A stretch of 64,000 nt of DNA from Lamellibrachia satsuma (taxonomy: Eukaryota; Annelida; Polychaeta; Sabellida; Siboglinidae), in assembly GCA_033239005.1 (NCBI GenBank), contig BSQZ01000005.1, positions 12,751,501 to 12,815,500 of the forward strand, written 5' to 3'. The position numbers and the translations under genes are program-made. The first letter of the stretch is position 1. Each line of letters opens with the position of its first letter. Positions 1-15,000 of this stretch are shown piece after piece. Below the pieces are notes generated by a model. That model made no database searches. It was not told where the DNA came from and saw nothing but the letters and a program-made list of their open reading frames with translations.

Positions 1-908
1 CACAGACAGCAGAAATATCAACGCTGGCAGGAGAAGTAACAACACAGGCAGGAGAAGTAACAACGTAGGCAGGAGAAGTAAAAACACAGACAGGAGAAGT
101 AACAACACAGACAGGAGAAGTAACAACACAGGCAGGAGAAGTAACAACACAGGCAGGAGAAGTAACACCACAGACAGGAGAAGTAATGACATATAGAGGA
201 GAAGTAACAACACAGACATGAGAAGAAACAGCACAGACAGAAGTAACAACACAGACAGAAGAAGTAACAACACAGACAGGAGAAGTAACAACACAGACAG
301 GAGAACTGGAGAAGTAACAACACAGACAGGAGAAGTAACAACACATACAGGAGAACTGGAGAAGTAACAACACAGGCAGGAGAAGTAACAACACAGACAG
401 GAGAAGTAACAAAACAAACAGGTTAAGTAACAACATATCAGGAGAAGTAACAGCACAGGCAGGAGAAGTAACAACACAGGCAGGAGAAGTAACACCACAG
501 ACATGAGAAGTAACAACACACACAGGAGAAATAACAACACAGGCAGGATAAGTAACAACATATCAGGAGAAGTAACAACACAGACATGAGAAGTAACAAC
601 ACAGATAGGAGAAGTAACAGCACATGCAGGAGAAGGAACAACACAGACAGGAGAAGTAACAACACAGGCAGGAGAAGTAGCAACACAGACAGGAGAAGTA
701 ACAACACAGGCAGGAGAAGTAACAACACAGACAGGAGAAGTAACAACACAGGCAGGAGAAGTAGCAACACAGACAGGAGAAGTAACAACACAGGCAGGAG
801 AAGTAACAACACAGACAGGAAAAGAAACAGCACAGACAGAAGTAACAAAACAGACAGGAGAAGTAACAACACAGACAGGAGAAGTAACAAAACAGACAGG
901 AGAAGGAC
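1..908. repeat. 21-bp minisatellite array
   Basis: A 21-bp unit (ACAACACAGACAGGAGAAGT plus A) is repeated about 40 times with small substitutions and a few truncated units. Because 21 is a multiple of three, long stop-free frames appear on both strands (Cys/Tyr/Phe-rich or Asn/Arg-rich repeats), but these are a by-product of the repeat and not genes. The array lies in intron 2 of the KLF6/7 gene and is cut by the left edge of the window. Confidence 0.93.
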
Positions 909-2379
909 GTCACAGATGTCTTCAGAATGATGACAGCAGAGAGACATCGGTTTTGCAAAAGGATTTGGACAGTGACGGCTTGAACAGGATATGCAAGTTG
1001 AAAAAAACATCTATGGCCAAAATGCTAGCTAGGGACCACGTATATCACCATGTGGATTAAGAGGGCGAGGAACTGCTGATATATGTAAACTGTCTAATGT
1101 ATGCACACATGGGCCATTCCGTTGCTGCTCTGTCTGACACATGATTTGTCCACTTGCCCTTGAATCATGTGCCTCGCATGCTACCAAAAGAGCAAACTAA
1201 ACCTGCAGAAGATAAGGTTAGAAATATATCAAATAGGCTGGGTGATGGCAGATAGAAAAGTGGAGCAAAGAACTGAGAAAAATGAGCAGAATAGACATGA
1301 AATCTGTGTAGTTAAGGTAGCTGGGGTGGCTATTATATGCTTGTCTTGAATTGATTAGTTTCAGTAGAAGTTTTAAAGATAAATTAACCATTTCTTCACA
1401 GATTGTAGTTGAAATACTATATAATATACCAGATTAAAAAAAAAATAGTTTTCATTTATTTGGTTATGTTACAAGGTTTCTAAAACATTTTTGTAAATGT
1501 GAACAAATAGCCACTACAAACGAAGTTTAATCGTTTTGAGAAAATCCCCAAAGAAACAAATGACATACATATAAGTATGACAGTGTAACTGATAACTTTA
1601 CGGCAGATTTTGGTTAACATAAACCAATTATGTCTGCTACACCACCATGAATGAATTAAGCAAAATTGTAACATTGTGAGTGTTGTAGTTTTTCTCATAC
1701 AATATTGTAAACATAATTTCCTGGTCATTAATGAAAACACAATTTCAACAAATGCTTGCTTTTGTGTTGAAATGTACAGTTTTTCACTGGCGTTTTATGT
1801 ATTGTTGACAAAACATAATGGCCATTTGTAATATTGACATGTCCCTTTAATTTGATGCCACAATAGCCCTTGAATCTGTACTTGTAACATGTTGTCATCT
1901 ATGGTAACAGGTTACGCCAGCCATCTAACAAACACATGGCAGGGTGTGTGTAGGGTCATTTTGATTAGCCCGTTATCCCGCGGGGTCACCTGGTCACATA
2001 TGGGTTGGCATTTCTGTTCGCGTCAAAGGCACGATAAACTGCGTTAACGCTCACTGAACGCTGATATTTGCTGGTTAAAGTACATGATTTAGTTAGGTAG
2101 ATATAATACTGATGTGTACAAGCATTACAGTAACCAAACGATGTGGTCCGCTTTCACGGCGAACGAATATAGCTGGTTTGAACATCGTAGCACATGCAAT
2201 CATTACTATGGAAACATTGTAGTTTTATCGGGATTTCCAAAAGGACTGCGTTTTTAAAGGATGGATTGGCAAAATATGACGTTAGTGTTAGTTCAGTATA
2301 TTCTAGCATGTTATGAAGAAATTTTTAAAACCAACTGACGAGCTAGCCACCCCAGCCACCTTAATATCACTCTATTTAC
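909..2379 (-). other. Intron 2 of KLF6/7 (partial), no gene seen
   Basis: This stretch follows the exon 2 splice donor on the minus strand. It is AT-rich and holds short spurious frames only. I looked for the missing KLF zinc fingers 2 and 3 on the minus strand and did not find them, so exon 3 should lie to the left of position 1. Confidence 0.7.
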
Positions 2380-3052
2380 CTGTATGTGTTCGCAAATGAG
2401 CCTTGAGATGGGAACTTTTCGTGTAGACTTTTTTGCATCCAGTATACGGACACCTATGGATCCGTCGCTTGCTATCCGGACTCAAATCACTATGTCTGCA
2501 TGGAGATTTGGCCATGGATTCGCCCCAACAGTCATGAGATCTGGCACCAGGTGGCGGCGACACTGCTGCAGCTGCCATCGCCATCATCGTTGGCATGGCG
2601 ACGGGCACGGTTGTGCGTCCAGGATTTGCAACGAGTTTCAGCGCAAAGAGATCGTGCGATTTTGGCCCAAAGTTCCTATGAGGTGATCTTGAGGATGCTG
2701 GTCCACTGCGACTCGAGTCCCATGACACAGAACTGGACGCTGAACTGTAGGAACTGAAACTATGCACACTGACCGAGTCTGACCCTTTATGTGAATCGCC
2801 ACGGATGTTGAGACGGGCGAGTTTCTCGACTGCCTTCCGGTCAAACTCCCGCATTGAGATGGTGGATGCTGGGGAAGAGTTAGCAGAAGTGGGGGAGCTG
2901 GACGTGGACCCGGGGGAACAGGAGCCGAGGCCCGAGTCCACTGACTCCTCCCGGAAGTGGTCCCATGGGTTTGTGTCAAGATCAGTTTCAAGTTTGCGGT
3001 AAGATGTCAACTTGGGTTCACTCTTCAGGTAGCGTTCCATCTCCATACAGTT
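2380..3052 (-). CDS. KLF6/7: KLF6/7 exon 2: Ser-rich region and zinc finger 1
   Basis: The acceptor is TTGTTGTGTTCTTTCAG just before AAC at 3,052, and the donor is ACAG/GTAAAT with GT at 2,379-2,378. An in-frame TAG lies at 2,374-2,372, so the reading frame must end at the splice. The exon has 224 codons plus one base (phase 1). It ends within HTG of the first finger linker, the position where KLF6/7 genes are normally split. The finger is [23 protein letters not shown], with the KSSHLKAH recognition helix diagnostic of KLFs. A TLKLVA-like patch ([10 protein letters not shown]) before the finger recalls KLF7. A DSGLGS motif (residues 73-78) matches the DSGxxS phosphodegron pattern. Confidence 0.95.
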
Positions 3053-6000
3053 CTGAAAGAACACAACAAAATTAAATGACTGACTCAGTGGGGCATAGGG
3101 GGCGGCAGTGACATTTTGATGACTGTTTGTAATAACTTGGATTAAAAAAATTAGTTGTTTAATTTATTTTAATTATTTATTAGTAACTTTTTAAAGTGAA
3201 TTTACAATAATTGCCTTTTTTAATGACAGACATTTTATTATATATCTATTTATTTATTAACATATTAAATTTGTTTACTTTAACTGAGCTTAGTGTACAT
3301 TACGTGATTCAGGCCGGAATCGCATCAGTAAACACGTTTCACTTCACATACTCTTAATAATAATAAGTGGCCTATTTTGGGGCCTTTACATTCAGATTTG
3401 TAACATAGAAGAACCTCGTTTATCTGCACATTTTGTTCCCAATGACTTTGCCCGGATTAAGATACGGATACACCACCGACATTCACTAAAGTACCACCCT
3501 TGATAAATATCAACTGTTGATACACCACTGACATTCACTGAAGTACCATTCTAGATAAATATCAACTGTTGATACACCACTGACATTCACTGAAGTACCA
3601 TCCCAGATAGATATCAACTGTTGGTACACCACTGACATTCACTGAAGTACCATCCTAGATAGATATCAATTGTTGGTACACCACTGACATGACTACAATT
3701 TAATATTGCATTATCTATTCACCATTATCTATCATATATGTACATACATCAACTAGTTTTGCTGTACTACCTGTGGGTCAATGTTATGGTATTACTGTGG
3801 TTCATCATACCACACCACACCACACCACACGGTGACACCACACAGTGACACCACACCACACCATTCATTGCCAGCAACATTACAGGTAGAATAATGAATA
3901 GTGTCACCTGTAACAGTGTCACCTGTCAACCTGTATCTATGACTGCAACAAACCTGTCTGCCCAGACGTCAACTAACGAGGAAGGCATGACACATGACTG
4001 TCCCAAAGAAATTATTAAACTAAATTTACGAAAGGTAGTTTCATTGTATTTTATCAAAATAGTGACGAACATGATCTTCCATCAAACTCTGACAATCCAG
4101 CTGATGCTAAGACACCACCCAATCACTGAGCGACTATTTCAAGATGCAATAGAAACAGGTGGAATGATGCGGTTCAAGTGAAAGGAATGACAGGTCTAGT
4201 GGCTGAGATAAGCGTACCTTGAAAGCATGTATGGCCGTGTAAATAACGGGAAGACAGACAGTGAAATGGGGACAACAGAGCATCCTTTAGAAAGTAGCAA
4301 CTCCACAAGTCATTCCTAGTTCAGTGCAGTGAGACTTCAATGGCTTCATTGATTTCAACAGAAGGGGGAGGGTCACTGACACCTCTGACACTGGGGGGCC
4401 ATTGACACCTCTGACACTGGGGAGGGGGGTCACTGACACCTCTGACACGGGGGTCACTGATACCTCTGACACTGGGGGGAATACTCTCAATCACTCTTAA
4501 TCTGCCTGTAGGATTGTTGTTCATGCGCTTTATATGAATATGTCTCACATGGCATGCTAAATTAACATTTTGTACATGGATTTAAATGATAATATTATAA
4601 TTATGTTTTACCACATGTCCACTAATGGCCTCTCATTATACATTCATTACTTCAACTTTTTTCCTGAATAAATTTTACTTTTATGACTATTTCCAAAAGA
4701 AAAAGCCCTTTCTTGGTCATTCGGACCCACATAACTGGTACTTCATCCTGGTTTCCTTGGCATAACTGGACTTCATCCTGGTTTCCTTGGCATAACTGGT
4801 ACTTCATCCTGGTTTCCTTGGCATAACTGGTACTTCATCCTGGTTTCCTTGACATAACTGGTACTTCATCCTGGTTTCCTTGGCATAACTGGTACTTCAT
4901 CCTGGTTTCCTTGGCATAACTGGTACTTCATCCTGGTTTCCTTGGCATAACTCGGTGAGAATTTACATCCCTGTGAATTTTATGCAATGCAAGTGTCTCA
5001 TTAATACAGTGAACAGAGGCAATGTGGAAGTGACAGAATTACCAAAAATGTTAACAGTGGCAAGTGGGTTGAAATGAATACCCTAGCACTGTGCCCCACA
5101 ATTTTCATTAGAGCCGGTTTGTGACAAGTCCACCAAGTGGTGGTGCTGTTGTCTACCTAGAGGTCTACCTGGGTAAGGTAGACTATTGATTTCCGCATTG
5201 AAACCACCACTAAGCGTGAACGTTGCCACAGCCAGGTATGATGAGTGATAGGTACTTACGGGCTGGCTGGAACCAGGGATATCTCACTTCTGTGTTCACG
5301 GAAGGTGAATAAAATGTTTGTGATTCTAAGATGGAACCCCCTTTTTGTGAACTATGACACATGCTAGGCAGTGGGCGCAGGTTTCAATTTATGGTGACTG
5401 GTTACCAATATACATAAATTTTATTTATTTTTTTTCCCTTGCGCATGAAGACATAATGTTATTCATTTGGATGAGAAACACTGCGGTCATCGAGCTTGTT
5501 GATTTGTTAAAAATATATTTAACTCTCTCTTTATCTCACAAGACATTTGGTTGTATTCTGCGTCGGCCAACAAAGGCTGAGTGAGTCGGCCGAAATATTC
5601 CAATAATCAAACCAATTTTCTTACACGAGGTAAATAATATGTTTAATGCAACAATCCAAGAAAATGGATCACCCATCCATTCAAACGACAATTTTGTGAA
5701 TAAGTGTTTGTGTAGGTTTCAAAGGTAAAACACTATGGGGCACGACTTTCAATACAGAGGATGGGATTCAAATATTCTTCTAGTTGTTTGAAGTCTGGCA
5801 GTTGTTTATTCACTCGGAGAACCATTCACTCCTATCGTTTCATTTACTTAATGTTGACCCCGTATGTCTTCTTCTACAAATGAGTACTTGTCACCTGGCT
5901 AGGTGTTTATCTGCGACACACTTGCACCAAAGAAACCATGATTACGCACTGGCTCTGTGGGTTTAAACCATCACATGGAAAGGATTTCATTTAATTCAAC

Positions 6001-9000
6001 AGAAAATGTACCGCTGCTCTGTAGATGCTCCTGGTTAAGATGTTATCACCCTGGAGCGAACCCACACAGCTAGATAGGTATCACATGCTTTGAATCGGTT
6101 CCAGCTACGAAAGAACTTGGCCATCTCTCCACAGATCTAATGCCAGACTGTTGAACACAGTAGAACCTGGGGCCTAGTTTCCCTGCCAACTACCCAGCAA
6201 TCTTGTGTGAGACAGATCAGTAATACCTCGAGGCAGGAATGTGTTCCTATGCCAGACCATCTGGCTGCACTGTGCAGTGTACGTCGCCACTGGCTGTGGC
6301 AAACACAGAACAAGAGCTAATCAATGCCAGTAAATTTCACTGTGCTAAATCATATCTGCATGTTCTGTCAATTAATTAACTCGTTGCCAACATGAAAAAT
6401 CAGCAAAACAGGCAACAGCTGCCTGACTCGCCTTTTCAAAATATTCCTTTTTCATTTTTATTTCTGACTCATTATTGGAAACGTGGTAAACAATGCATAT
6501 CCATGGGGTAAACTGAAGGAAATCTGCATCGACCAACACAACGTTTTATGAACGTGAGAGGTCAAGTTGCAGATAAATCAGAGAAAAGATAAGTCTGATT
6601 GTTCATTTTATGTTTCGCAGCTTATACTAGGCATCTACAAATATGGGTTGAAATTGGAAAAACCTTTAACAGGACTTAAGACAGCATTGCAATGTCATGT
6701 TGTGTGTAATTTTTAATTACCTTTACGTGACGTCTTTGCCTAATAATGTATGTATCTCACCAGAAATCAGTAAGTATTATAGTGAGTCACTAGTACTGGG
6801 TCACCAAGAATGAATAACACTAGCCACAACTCGAGTTCATCAGGAATCTATTTCTATTACCACCTACTGTAACAGTGGCAGGGAGCAACAAAGCAAGAAA
6901 TCATTGTCATTGTCATCTCTCACCACACATACCAGTGAGTCAAACCTCTCCAGGTGACGCTGTTCACGAAAAAAATATCAACATGCTCCTTCAATCATGA
7001 CTAAGGAAGTTCTCCACCACAGCCCTTATTCAGCTGGAGATATTACTTGGCATGCTTCCAAATATCTGAACTAAGAGACTCATGCCAATAATGCATGCTC
7101 ACCTCACACGTAAAGGGATTTCAGTCTGTTTATCACCACACCTGAGACAATAACCTTCACAATGTTCCCATAAACACCTCCAAACCTGCCTATGTTGAGC
7201 ATAATAAAGAAGAAATTGTATCGAGGGTGAAACTGGATAACATACAGCACCGCCAGCGTGGTGACATGATAGTGTCCTGCCACACCTAACAGCACCGTCA
7301 GTATGGTGACACCTGTGTGACAGAGATGGTAGTGGTGATGTGACAACCATCTCTGCACTGGACACTGATATCATTGCATGTGATATGACAAGCTGTGATA
7401 TGACAAGCTTGTCATAAATGCTGTGTCAGAGTGTGACAATCTTGATTAGTTATACACCTTCTCAAAACATCAATGTTTGACACAACACAGAATTGGTTTC
7501 ATTGGGGGATAAGAAGGGTGCAGTGGGGGGAATGGGGGGACGGAGTGCAGTGGGGGGTTGGGGTGCAGTGGGGAGTTGGGGGCCAGGGGAGCAGTGGTGG
7601 GTTGGGGGACAGGGGTGTGGTGGGGGTTGGGGTGCAGTGGGGGGTTGGGAAAAAGGAGTGTGGTGGGGGGTTGGGGGATGGGGTGCAGTAGGGGTTTAGC
7701 AGCTACTTCAATTAGCAGCAGTGTATTCCTTCCATAAACACTGTTTATTTTACGATGACAGTCCATATAAATAGGCCAACTTGAAGCACATGCAGTAGTT
7801 TTGTATACTGAAAGTGCCACCTCCTGGCGAATACAAAGATGCCAAAGTTGCACACAGGCCAAAATAATTCAAAGTTTAATGTAGGGAGAGGGTGGTAGGC
7901 AGGGGGCGAGTAGGCAGGGGAGGGTAGGCAGAGGGTGAGTAGGCAGGGGGTACGAGGCTAAATGACAATGGTTTTGTGTACGTCACTGGTTTGAAAAGGA
8001 GCCTTATATCCCCCCCCCCCGTTACAACTGATTACAATAATATTTGAACACAACCAACCAATACAACATTAATACCATGCTTGGGTTAAATTTAGTTGTT
8101 AACCTGTTAATTCATTTTAATTCACAAGTACAGTGTTACGAACACAACTTTTCTCCATTCGAAGAATGACCAAACATCACTACAGATTAACAATTTTAAC
8201 TCAATGACTGCAGTTTATGCATCAAATTGGAATGATTCATGTTCTGTTTAGGACATGGTTCTTGACCTTTCTACTATTCTAATCTGGGAATATTTTCTGG
8301 ATGGTTTGATTCAAATATGAACCTTTGTTTAGTACTGACCTTTCCTGCTCATAGTCAAATTGATTTCGGCTGTCAACAGTGTGAGCCTATATGTCAAATG
8401 TCATGATTACAGCTGTTGCCAGATGCACCACCAGGAACAAACATACAAACCAGTCACAATACCATGCCAGGCTTTGGTGGAATATATGTCCATACCAATA
8501 CCATGCCAGGCTTTGGTGGAATATATAAATATATATGTCCATTCCAATACCATGCCAGGCTTTGGTGGAATATATAAATATATGTGTCCATACCAATACC
8601 ATGTCAGGCTTTGGTGGAATATACAAATACATGTGTCCATACCAATACCATGCCAGGCTTTGGTGGAATATATAAATATATGTGTCCATACCAATACCAT
8701 GCCAGGCTTTGGTGGCATATATAAATATATGTGTCCATACCAATACCATGCCAGGCTTTGGTGGAATATATAAATATATGTGTCCATACCAATACCATGC
8801 CAGGCTTTGGTGGAATATATAAATATATATGTCCATACCAATACCATGCCAGGCTTTGGTGGAATATATAAATATATGTGTCCATACCAATACCATGCCA
8901 GGCTTTGGTGGAATATATAAATATATGTGTCCATACCAATACCATGATAGGCTTTGATGGAATATATAAATATATGTGTCCATACCAATACCATGCCAGG

Positions 9001-12000
9001 CTTTGGTGGAATATATAAATATATGTGTCCATACCAATACCATGCCAGGCTTTGGTGGAATATATAAATATATGTGTCCATACCAATACCATGATAGGCT
9101 TTGATGGAATATATAAATATATGTGTCCATACCAATACCATGCCAGGCTTTGGTGGAATATATAAATATATGTGTCCATACCAATACCATGCCAGGCTTT
9201 GGTGGAATATATAAATATATGTGTCCATACCAATACCATGATAGGCTTTGATGGAATATACAAATACATTTGTCTATACCAATAAAGCTATGTTCTTACA
9301 TAGCGCGGTTTCCATTCCTTGGGACTGTTCAAGGCATATTACACTTCACCCCCAGACAGACCTGTTCATTCCAACACTTACTTGACTTCTCTAGGAAGTA
9401 TTAAGCCATGCTGCAATTACTATGCAAAGACTATAAATCATCCACATATCTTTGTCTGTAGCCAGGTACTCATTTATACAGCTGAGTCAACTGTAGCAAT
9501 GTGGGGTGAATGAATGTTCTTTGAAATGACGGCATGAGGATTTGAACGTTCTCTCGATTGAGAGTCAACATTCTAATCACGATGGCACCACACTGACAAC
9601 ATACTGACAACATACTGACAACATACTGACAACATACTGAACACACAGACAACACACGGACAACATACTGAACATACAGACAACACACTGAACACACAGA
9701 CAACACACGGACAACATACTGACAACATACTGAACACACAGACAACACACGGACAACATACTGAACATACAGACAACACACTGAACACACTGACAACACA
9801 CTGAACACAGTGACAACACACTAAACACACTGAACACAGTGACAACACACTAAACACAGTGACAACACACTAAACACACAGACAACACACTAAACACAGT
9901 GCAGTTACATTTTTTGGTTCCTAAAAAGACTAGCACATAACAAGCACCAGTAACAACTCGTATGTGAAACACAGAAGGTTTTCAAGAAAAAATTAACACA
10001 AGGCCTTGTTTTACATCCACTGACAGGCAACTGCAGCCATTGTATTGTGTACACTGACTAACTCACCAATGGTTGTCCTATTTCTACATGTACAGAACGA
10101 ATAAAAATATCTGGTTCCGAGAGTCAACAGAGAAAGTTTGCAAGGATTAGGTCCGGTGTTTTGGCACACTTGATTGCAACCAAAGCTGAACAAAGAGCAC
10201 TATATATCAACACAAAGGTCTGAATATAGACCTGCATTATGAACATTATGAACATTATGAACATTATGAACATTATGAACATTATGACATTTAGGATCCA
10301 TGTCTCTTTGGTCTCTTAAGTAGAGAGAGAGAGAAATGATTGTTATATTTGTGAAGCACTAGCACAGTTGTCTATGTGATACAGATGTACCAAGATGGTC
10401 AACCCAGGTCCGTGTCAGCCTCTCCAGGTCTATCCACATGCTGCCTAAAGGACATATCATGGAGTGTGCTCACAAATTTGGCAAACCATTCATTCATTAC
10501 ATATAACTGTCACCATACATTACATTTGGTGTTCTCGTTAATGTCTACTTACTATGAAGTACCTAATAAAAATATGTCCATAACGTTTGTTAGACACACA
10601 AATACCGCCTAACTGCCTGACAATAACTGACCATGCTTCCTCTCAGCTTTTCTGGTGCATATCTCATTTGTACCTCCCCTACCCAGCTCTGCACCTGTGG
10701 CTCTCTCTGGATGCCCAAATAGAACACAACCTTGGCGTGACTGTCAAGTGATTAATGACCTGTCAATGTAGTGTCAGGCACTAAACAGTTACACTCATTC
10801 ATAATGCAACATTCCCGCTTTTTTCACACATTTTGTTACATGTTATTACCGGGTATATGCCGTTATTACCCATAATCATTATATACTTGTTATTACCTGA
10901 TATTACCTGTTATCACCTGTTATTACAGGTTCTTCTGATCCTTCCTCCTTCTACTTCGTCTTTAAATTAATGCATGTATTAAAAAAACACTTGTAAACCA
11001 CACGACAAAATGACCTTTAAATGCATTCTGAATAAATCAGCAAACTTAACTACTCCTAAGTGTCCAGTTTCTTGTTACAGTGCACCTTTAACGCTCGGAT
11101 GTCAACAGATTTTGCAAGCATCTTTACTTTTGAATAATACTGAACTTTCTTCTGTTCGGGCAGCTGTTTCTGGGGTACAAAAGTGCCATGTCCATCACAA
11201 ATAGTGAACCATGGTTCTGACTGACATGAGGCAGCGGCTGTTACAATGGAGGGGTTGTACCATAAGCTGCCCCCTACTTCAACACAACAGGGCATTCATG
11301 TCATCTGAATCTGATACTACAGAGATGACCCATGATTAGGACAAACTACCAATTCATGAGATATATGTCAGGCTACATCAAAGACTTCACGGATTGGTCA
11401 AGCCAATGTGACATTTGCTGGTAAGATACAGCTCAGATGAACAGAATATGTCTACAAGAACAAGTGCTCCGACATCACAGTAAGACTTGGAGCCACAATG
11501 GCTAATTTGTTTCAGATTACAGGTGCACCAGTGGCCTGACATCACAGTAAGACTTGGAGCCACAATGGCCAATTTGCTTATTACAGGTGTACCACTGATC
11601 TGACATCGCAGTAAGACTTGGAGCCACAATGGAAAATTTGCTTCAGACTACAGGTGTACCAGTGCTCTGACATCACAGTAAGACTTAGAGCCACAATGGC
11701 CAATTGCTTCAGATTACAGGTGTACCACTGATCTGACATCGCAGTAAGACTTGGAGCCACAAAGGCCAATTGCTTCAGACTACAGGTGTACCAGTGCTCT
11801 GACATCACAGGTGTACCAGTGCTATGACATTACATGTGTACCAGTGCTCTGACATCACAGGTGTACCAGTGCTCTGACATCACAGGTATACCAGTGCTCT
11901 GACATCACATTTTCCTGACCCAGTTTGCCTGATGTTCTCCCAGTTCTGACAACAGTAATGATGACAACTGAGATGACACCGTCTACAATCATCTCTAGTT

Positions 12001-15000
12001 ACACATCACAGCCATCTGAAGGTAAAACATACATTTTAAAACAACACTAGATAACACGAGTGTTCGTCAGTGTCACTGGGTACATTGAGCCTGTTTTGAA
12101 GCAACTATTGATTTCCTGGGCCTAACCATCTATGTTTGCACGAACTGCGTATGACAGATTGGCTGTATGCAGTCCACTACACTACGTTAGTTTGCTAAAT
12201 ACCTCGCTTAAATACCCACTAGGAACGTGGGTGGGCCTGGTAAAACATTAATATTTACAGCTGATGTAGTTGATCAGAGATAAGCCCCAGTGATTCCACA
12301 GGTGTCAACATTCAAGCAAACATGATGTCATTTTTGACACGCTTGTGTAAATTTAAATGGGTGGTCCAGACATGAAGGTAAGAGTTAATGGTTGCATGCA
12401 TATATAACACCCCCACAACCCACCCACCTATAAATACAGATACACCACACCCAACACCAACTCATATTTGCACTGATGTCAAGTTTTGGGTATTCCAAGA
12501 ATGCTCCAACTAATATTAATAAATTCATCAAACACCAGTGTGTCCCCTGTCGGCATTACAAGTATGTCCCTGGATGTCTGGTGACACATACAATGTCAGT
12601 ATATCCCTGGATGTCTGGTGACACATTGTCAGTGTCATTCTATGCCTGGATGTATGGTGATATATTCGGTCAATATGTCCCTTGACGTCTGGTGACATAT
12701 TCAATAACATTATGTCCCTGGATGTCTGGTGACACATTCAATGTCCTGGATGTATTGTGACACAGTCAGTGTCAGTCTGTCCCTGGATGTCTGGTGACAT
12801 GTTCAATGTCCTAGATGTCTGGTTACACATTCAGTGTGAACAACCTTTAAGTTTCCTCCCTCTACTGCACGCCTGACACCTGACACCCTCCCACTGATGG
12901 TCTATTATGACATATTGAAACGGCTATAGATGTAAAATGTCACAATACCTGAGAGAACTGTCCAGTATGCAGGCAACTGAACAAGACAGTTCTGATAACA
13001 GACTAACAAACAAACAAACAAACAAACAAACAAACAAACAAACAAACAAACAAACAAACAAACAAACAAACAAACAACTAAAATACTTTGCAGTAATTCA
13101 TCTGTGAAGTGAGTCTTTCTATGAAGTAATTTTAATGCATTCATCTCAGGTGCAGTTGGAATGTCTTTGATTTGTAGGGTATTCAAGATCTGCTTTCAGA
13201 AATAGTTAGGTCCATGGAAAAAATAATGGAAAAATGGGCACATAATTTATTATTGCCAACATCTCTTGTTTACATACATATATGTGTGTGTGTGCGTGCG
13301 TGCGTCCCTATTTAATAGTAACTTTAAAAAAATTCTTTAATGGATTGACATTCCGGGTTCTTTGGAATGTGACATTTGAAATGGTAATAACGTCTCAAGA
13401 CACAGCTGTCCTCTTTCTCAACACATCGACCAACTAACCCGGTGAAATATTCAGAAATCCAAAAAGTTTCTCCAGAGAAAATTATCACGTCAAATTTTTA
13501 GAAATTCTCATGAATATTTCCTTGTTGATGGCATCATGCTATATCACAATCTTGTTACTAGATCAAAACACACAAAACTGATTGATGACACTGGATCCAT
13601 ACCAAGTCAGCACACATGGTCAGGATACATACCACGTCAGCACACAGGGTCTAGGGTCAGGTGGCTACCAGCTAAAAGCAAACATGGCTACCAGCTGTTG
13701 CTGACTAACACTGTAAGTGATTGGAAAAATTATAAATGGTTCATGGACCAAATCACAAACACAAAGCAACCAATAGTGGCAGTAACATTTTACAACACAG
13801 CAGTGCTCTGTAAATAATGAGGTTCACTACATTACTAGAATAGAAAACAGTTTTTATGTGTAATTATTTATCACAAGTAGTAGCACTAGCATACCCTCTG
13901 GCCTAGATGTCACCAAGTAACTGAATGTTTCAGACAACAAATGGGTTCACTTCCTTATTCAAAAACAACTTTTTCACAGTGTGATTCCAGAATAGGGGTA
14001 CCATCTCAAAATAACTGGCACCACATTGCTCTGTAATGTTTCCAATGCCCTGAACGCTTGTTGTAGCCAGACTATGACCATATTATGACCATGTGTACAA
14101 CTATAACTGGCCATACAAACCTTGGCAATTACAAATGGTAATTACAATTAGTACATTATGTCTTATGTTGTCAGTAAAATAACGACTGATTTAGATAATT
14201 TCATTACATTATCACAATGTTCCTTTGCTATAATCAGAGTTGACATTCACCACTCGTGGCTTAGGATATGGAATGAAGTTCATTAGTAAATTACACCATA
14301 GTTATTTAAAGAATCATTTGATTGTAATCAACTAAATACATGGGTTAATTACTTACTGTGAGTAGAGGACATAATTATACTAGATTTTTATTATAGGTAT
14401 TATATTATTAATTATGGTCTATGGTATATTTATTATAACAACCAAAGAAAACATGGATGCACGCATGGACGCACACATTCACGCATGAAAACACAGCATT
14501 CTGGTGGAATTCAAAATGTTTGGAAGAGAAGCTCCACACTGCCCCAATTACCTGGTAGTGCAATCAAGTGTCAAACAGGGTGGAATTGATGAGAAATGAA
14601 GTAGAAGGGTACTGCACTTGAGATTGAACAACCTCCCTGAGAGCCCCAGTCTCACAGGGTACCAAGAGTGGCACATTTTGCAATTCCAATGTTCCATTCT
14701 AAGAGCACTAAAATATCCAGTACTTCTGCTATCTTAGAAAACAAAATCAATTAAATTAAGCAGTTAGGACACTTTATTTTCTAACAAACTGTGAAGGTTT
14801 GTAAATTTACATGGCTTCCTATACATGTTCATAGTTGACTTTAACAGCTGATACCATGGAAACTATACCTGGTCAATGATAAACATGCCAGGACTGGTCA
14901 CTGACTACAAAATGAAGTTTTTTGACTTTAACGAATGTAACAAAAAAGTATGTTTGTAGGTTGTCATGGAGACAGCAACACAATCTGGCATTTACACTCA

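Noticed and set aside
1..930. Cys/Leu-rich or Arg/Asn-rich frames at the left edge, possibly secreted or membrane proteins
   Set aside because: They are artefacts of the 21-bp minisatellite in an intron of KLF6/7.
2384..2757. Plus-strand frames of 85-100 codons opposite KLF6/7 exon 2
   Set aside because: They are shadows of the coding exon on the other strand.
8387..9269. Three overlapping minus-strand frames of 220-270 codons with [16 protein letters not shown] repeats
   Set aside because: They are translations of a 49-bp minisatellite in different frames. The same repeat is open in three frames and there is no domain, splice or start evidence.
8455..9290. Regular direct repeats considered as a CRISPR array
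   Set aside because: There are no unique spacers between repeats, the units are contiguous, and the genome is eukaryotic.
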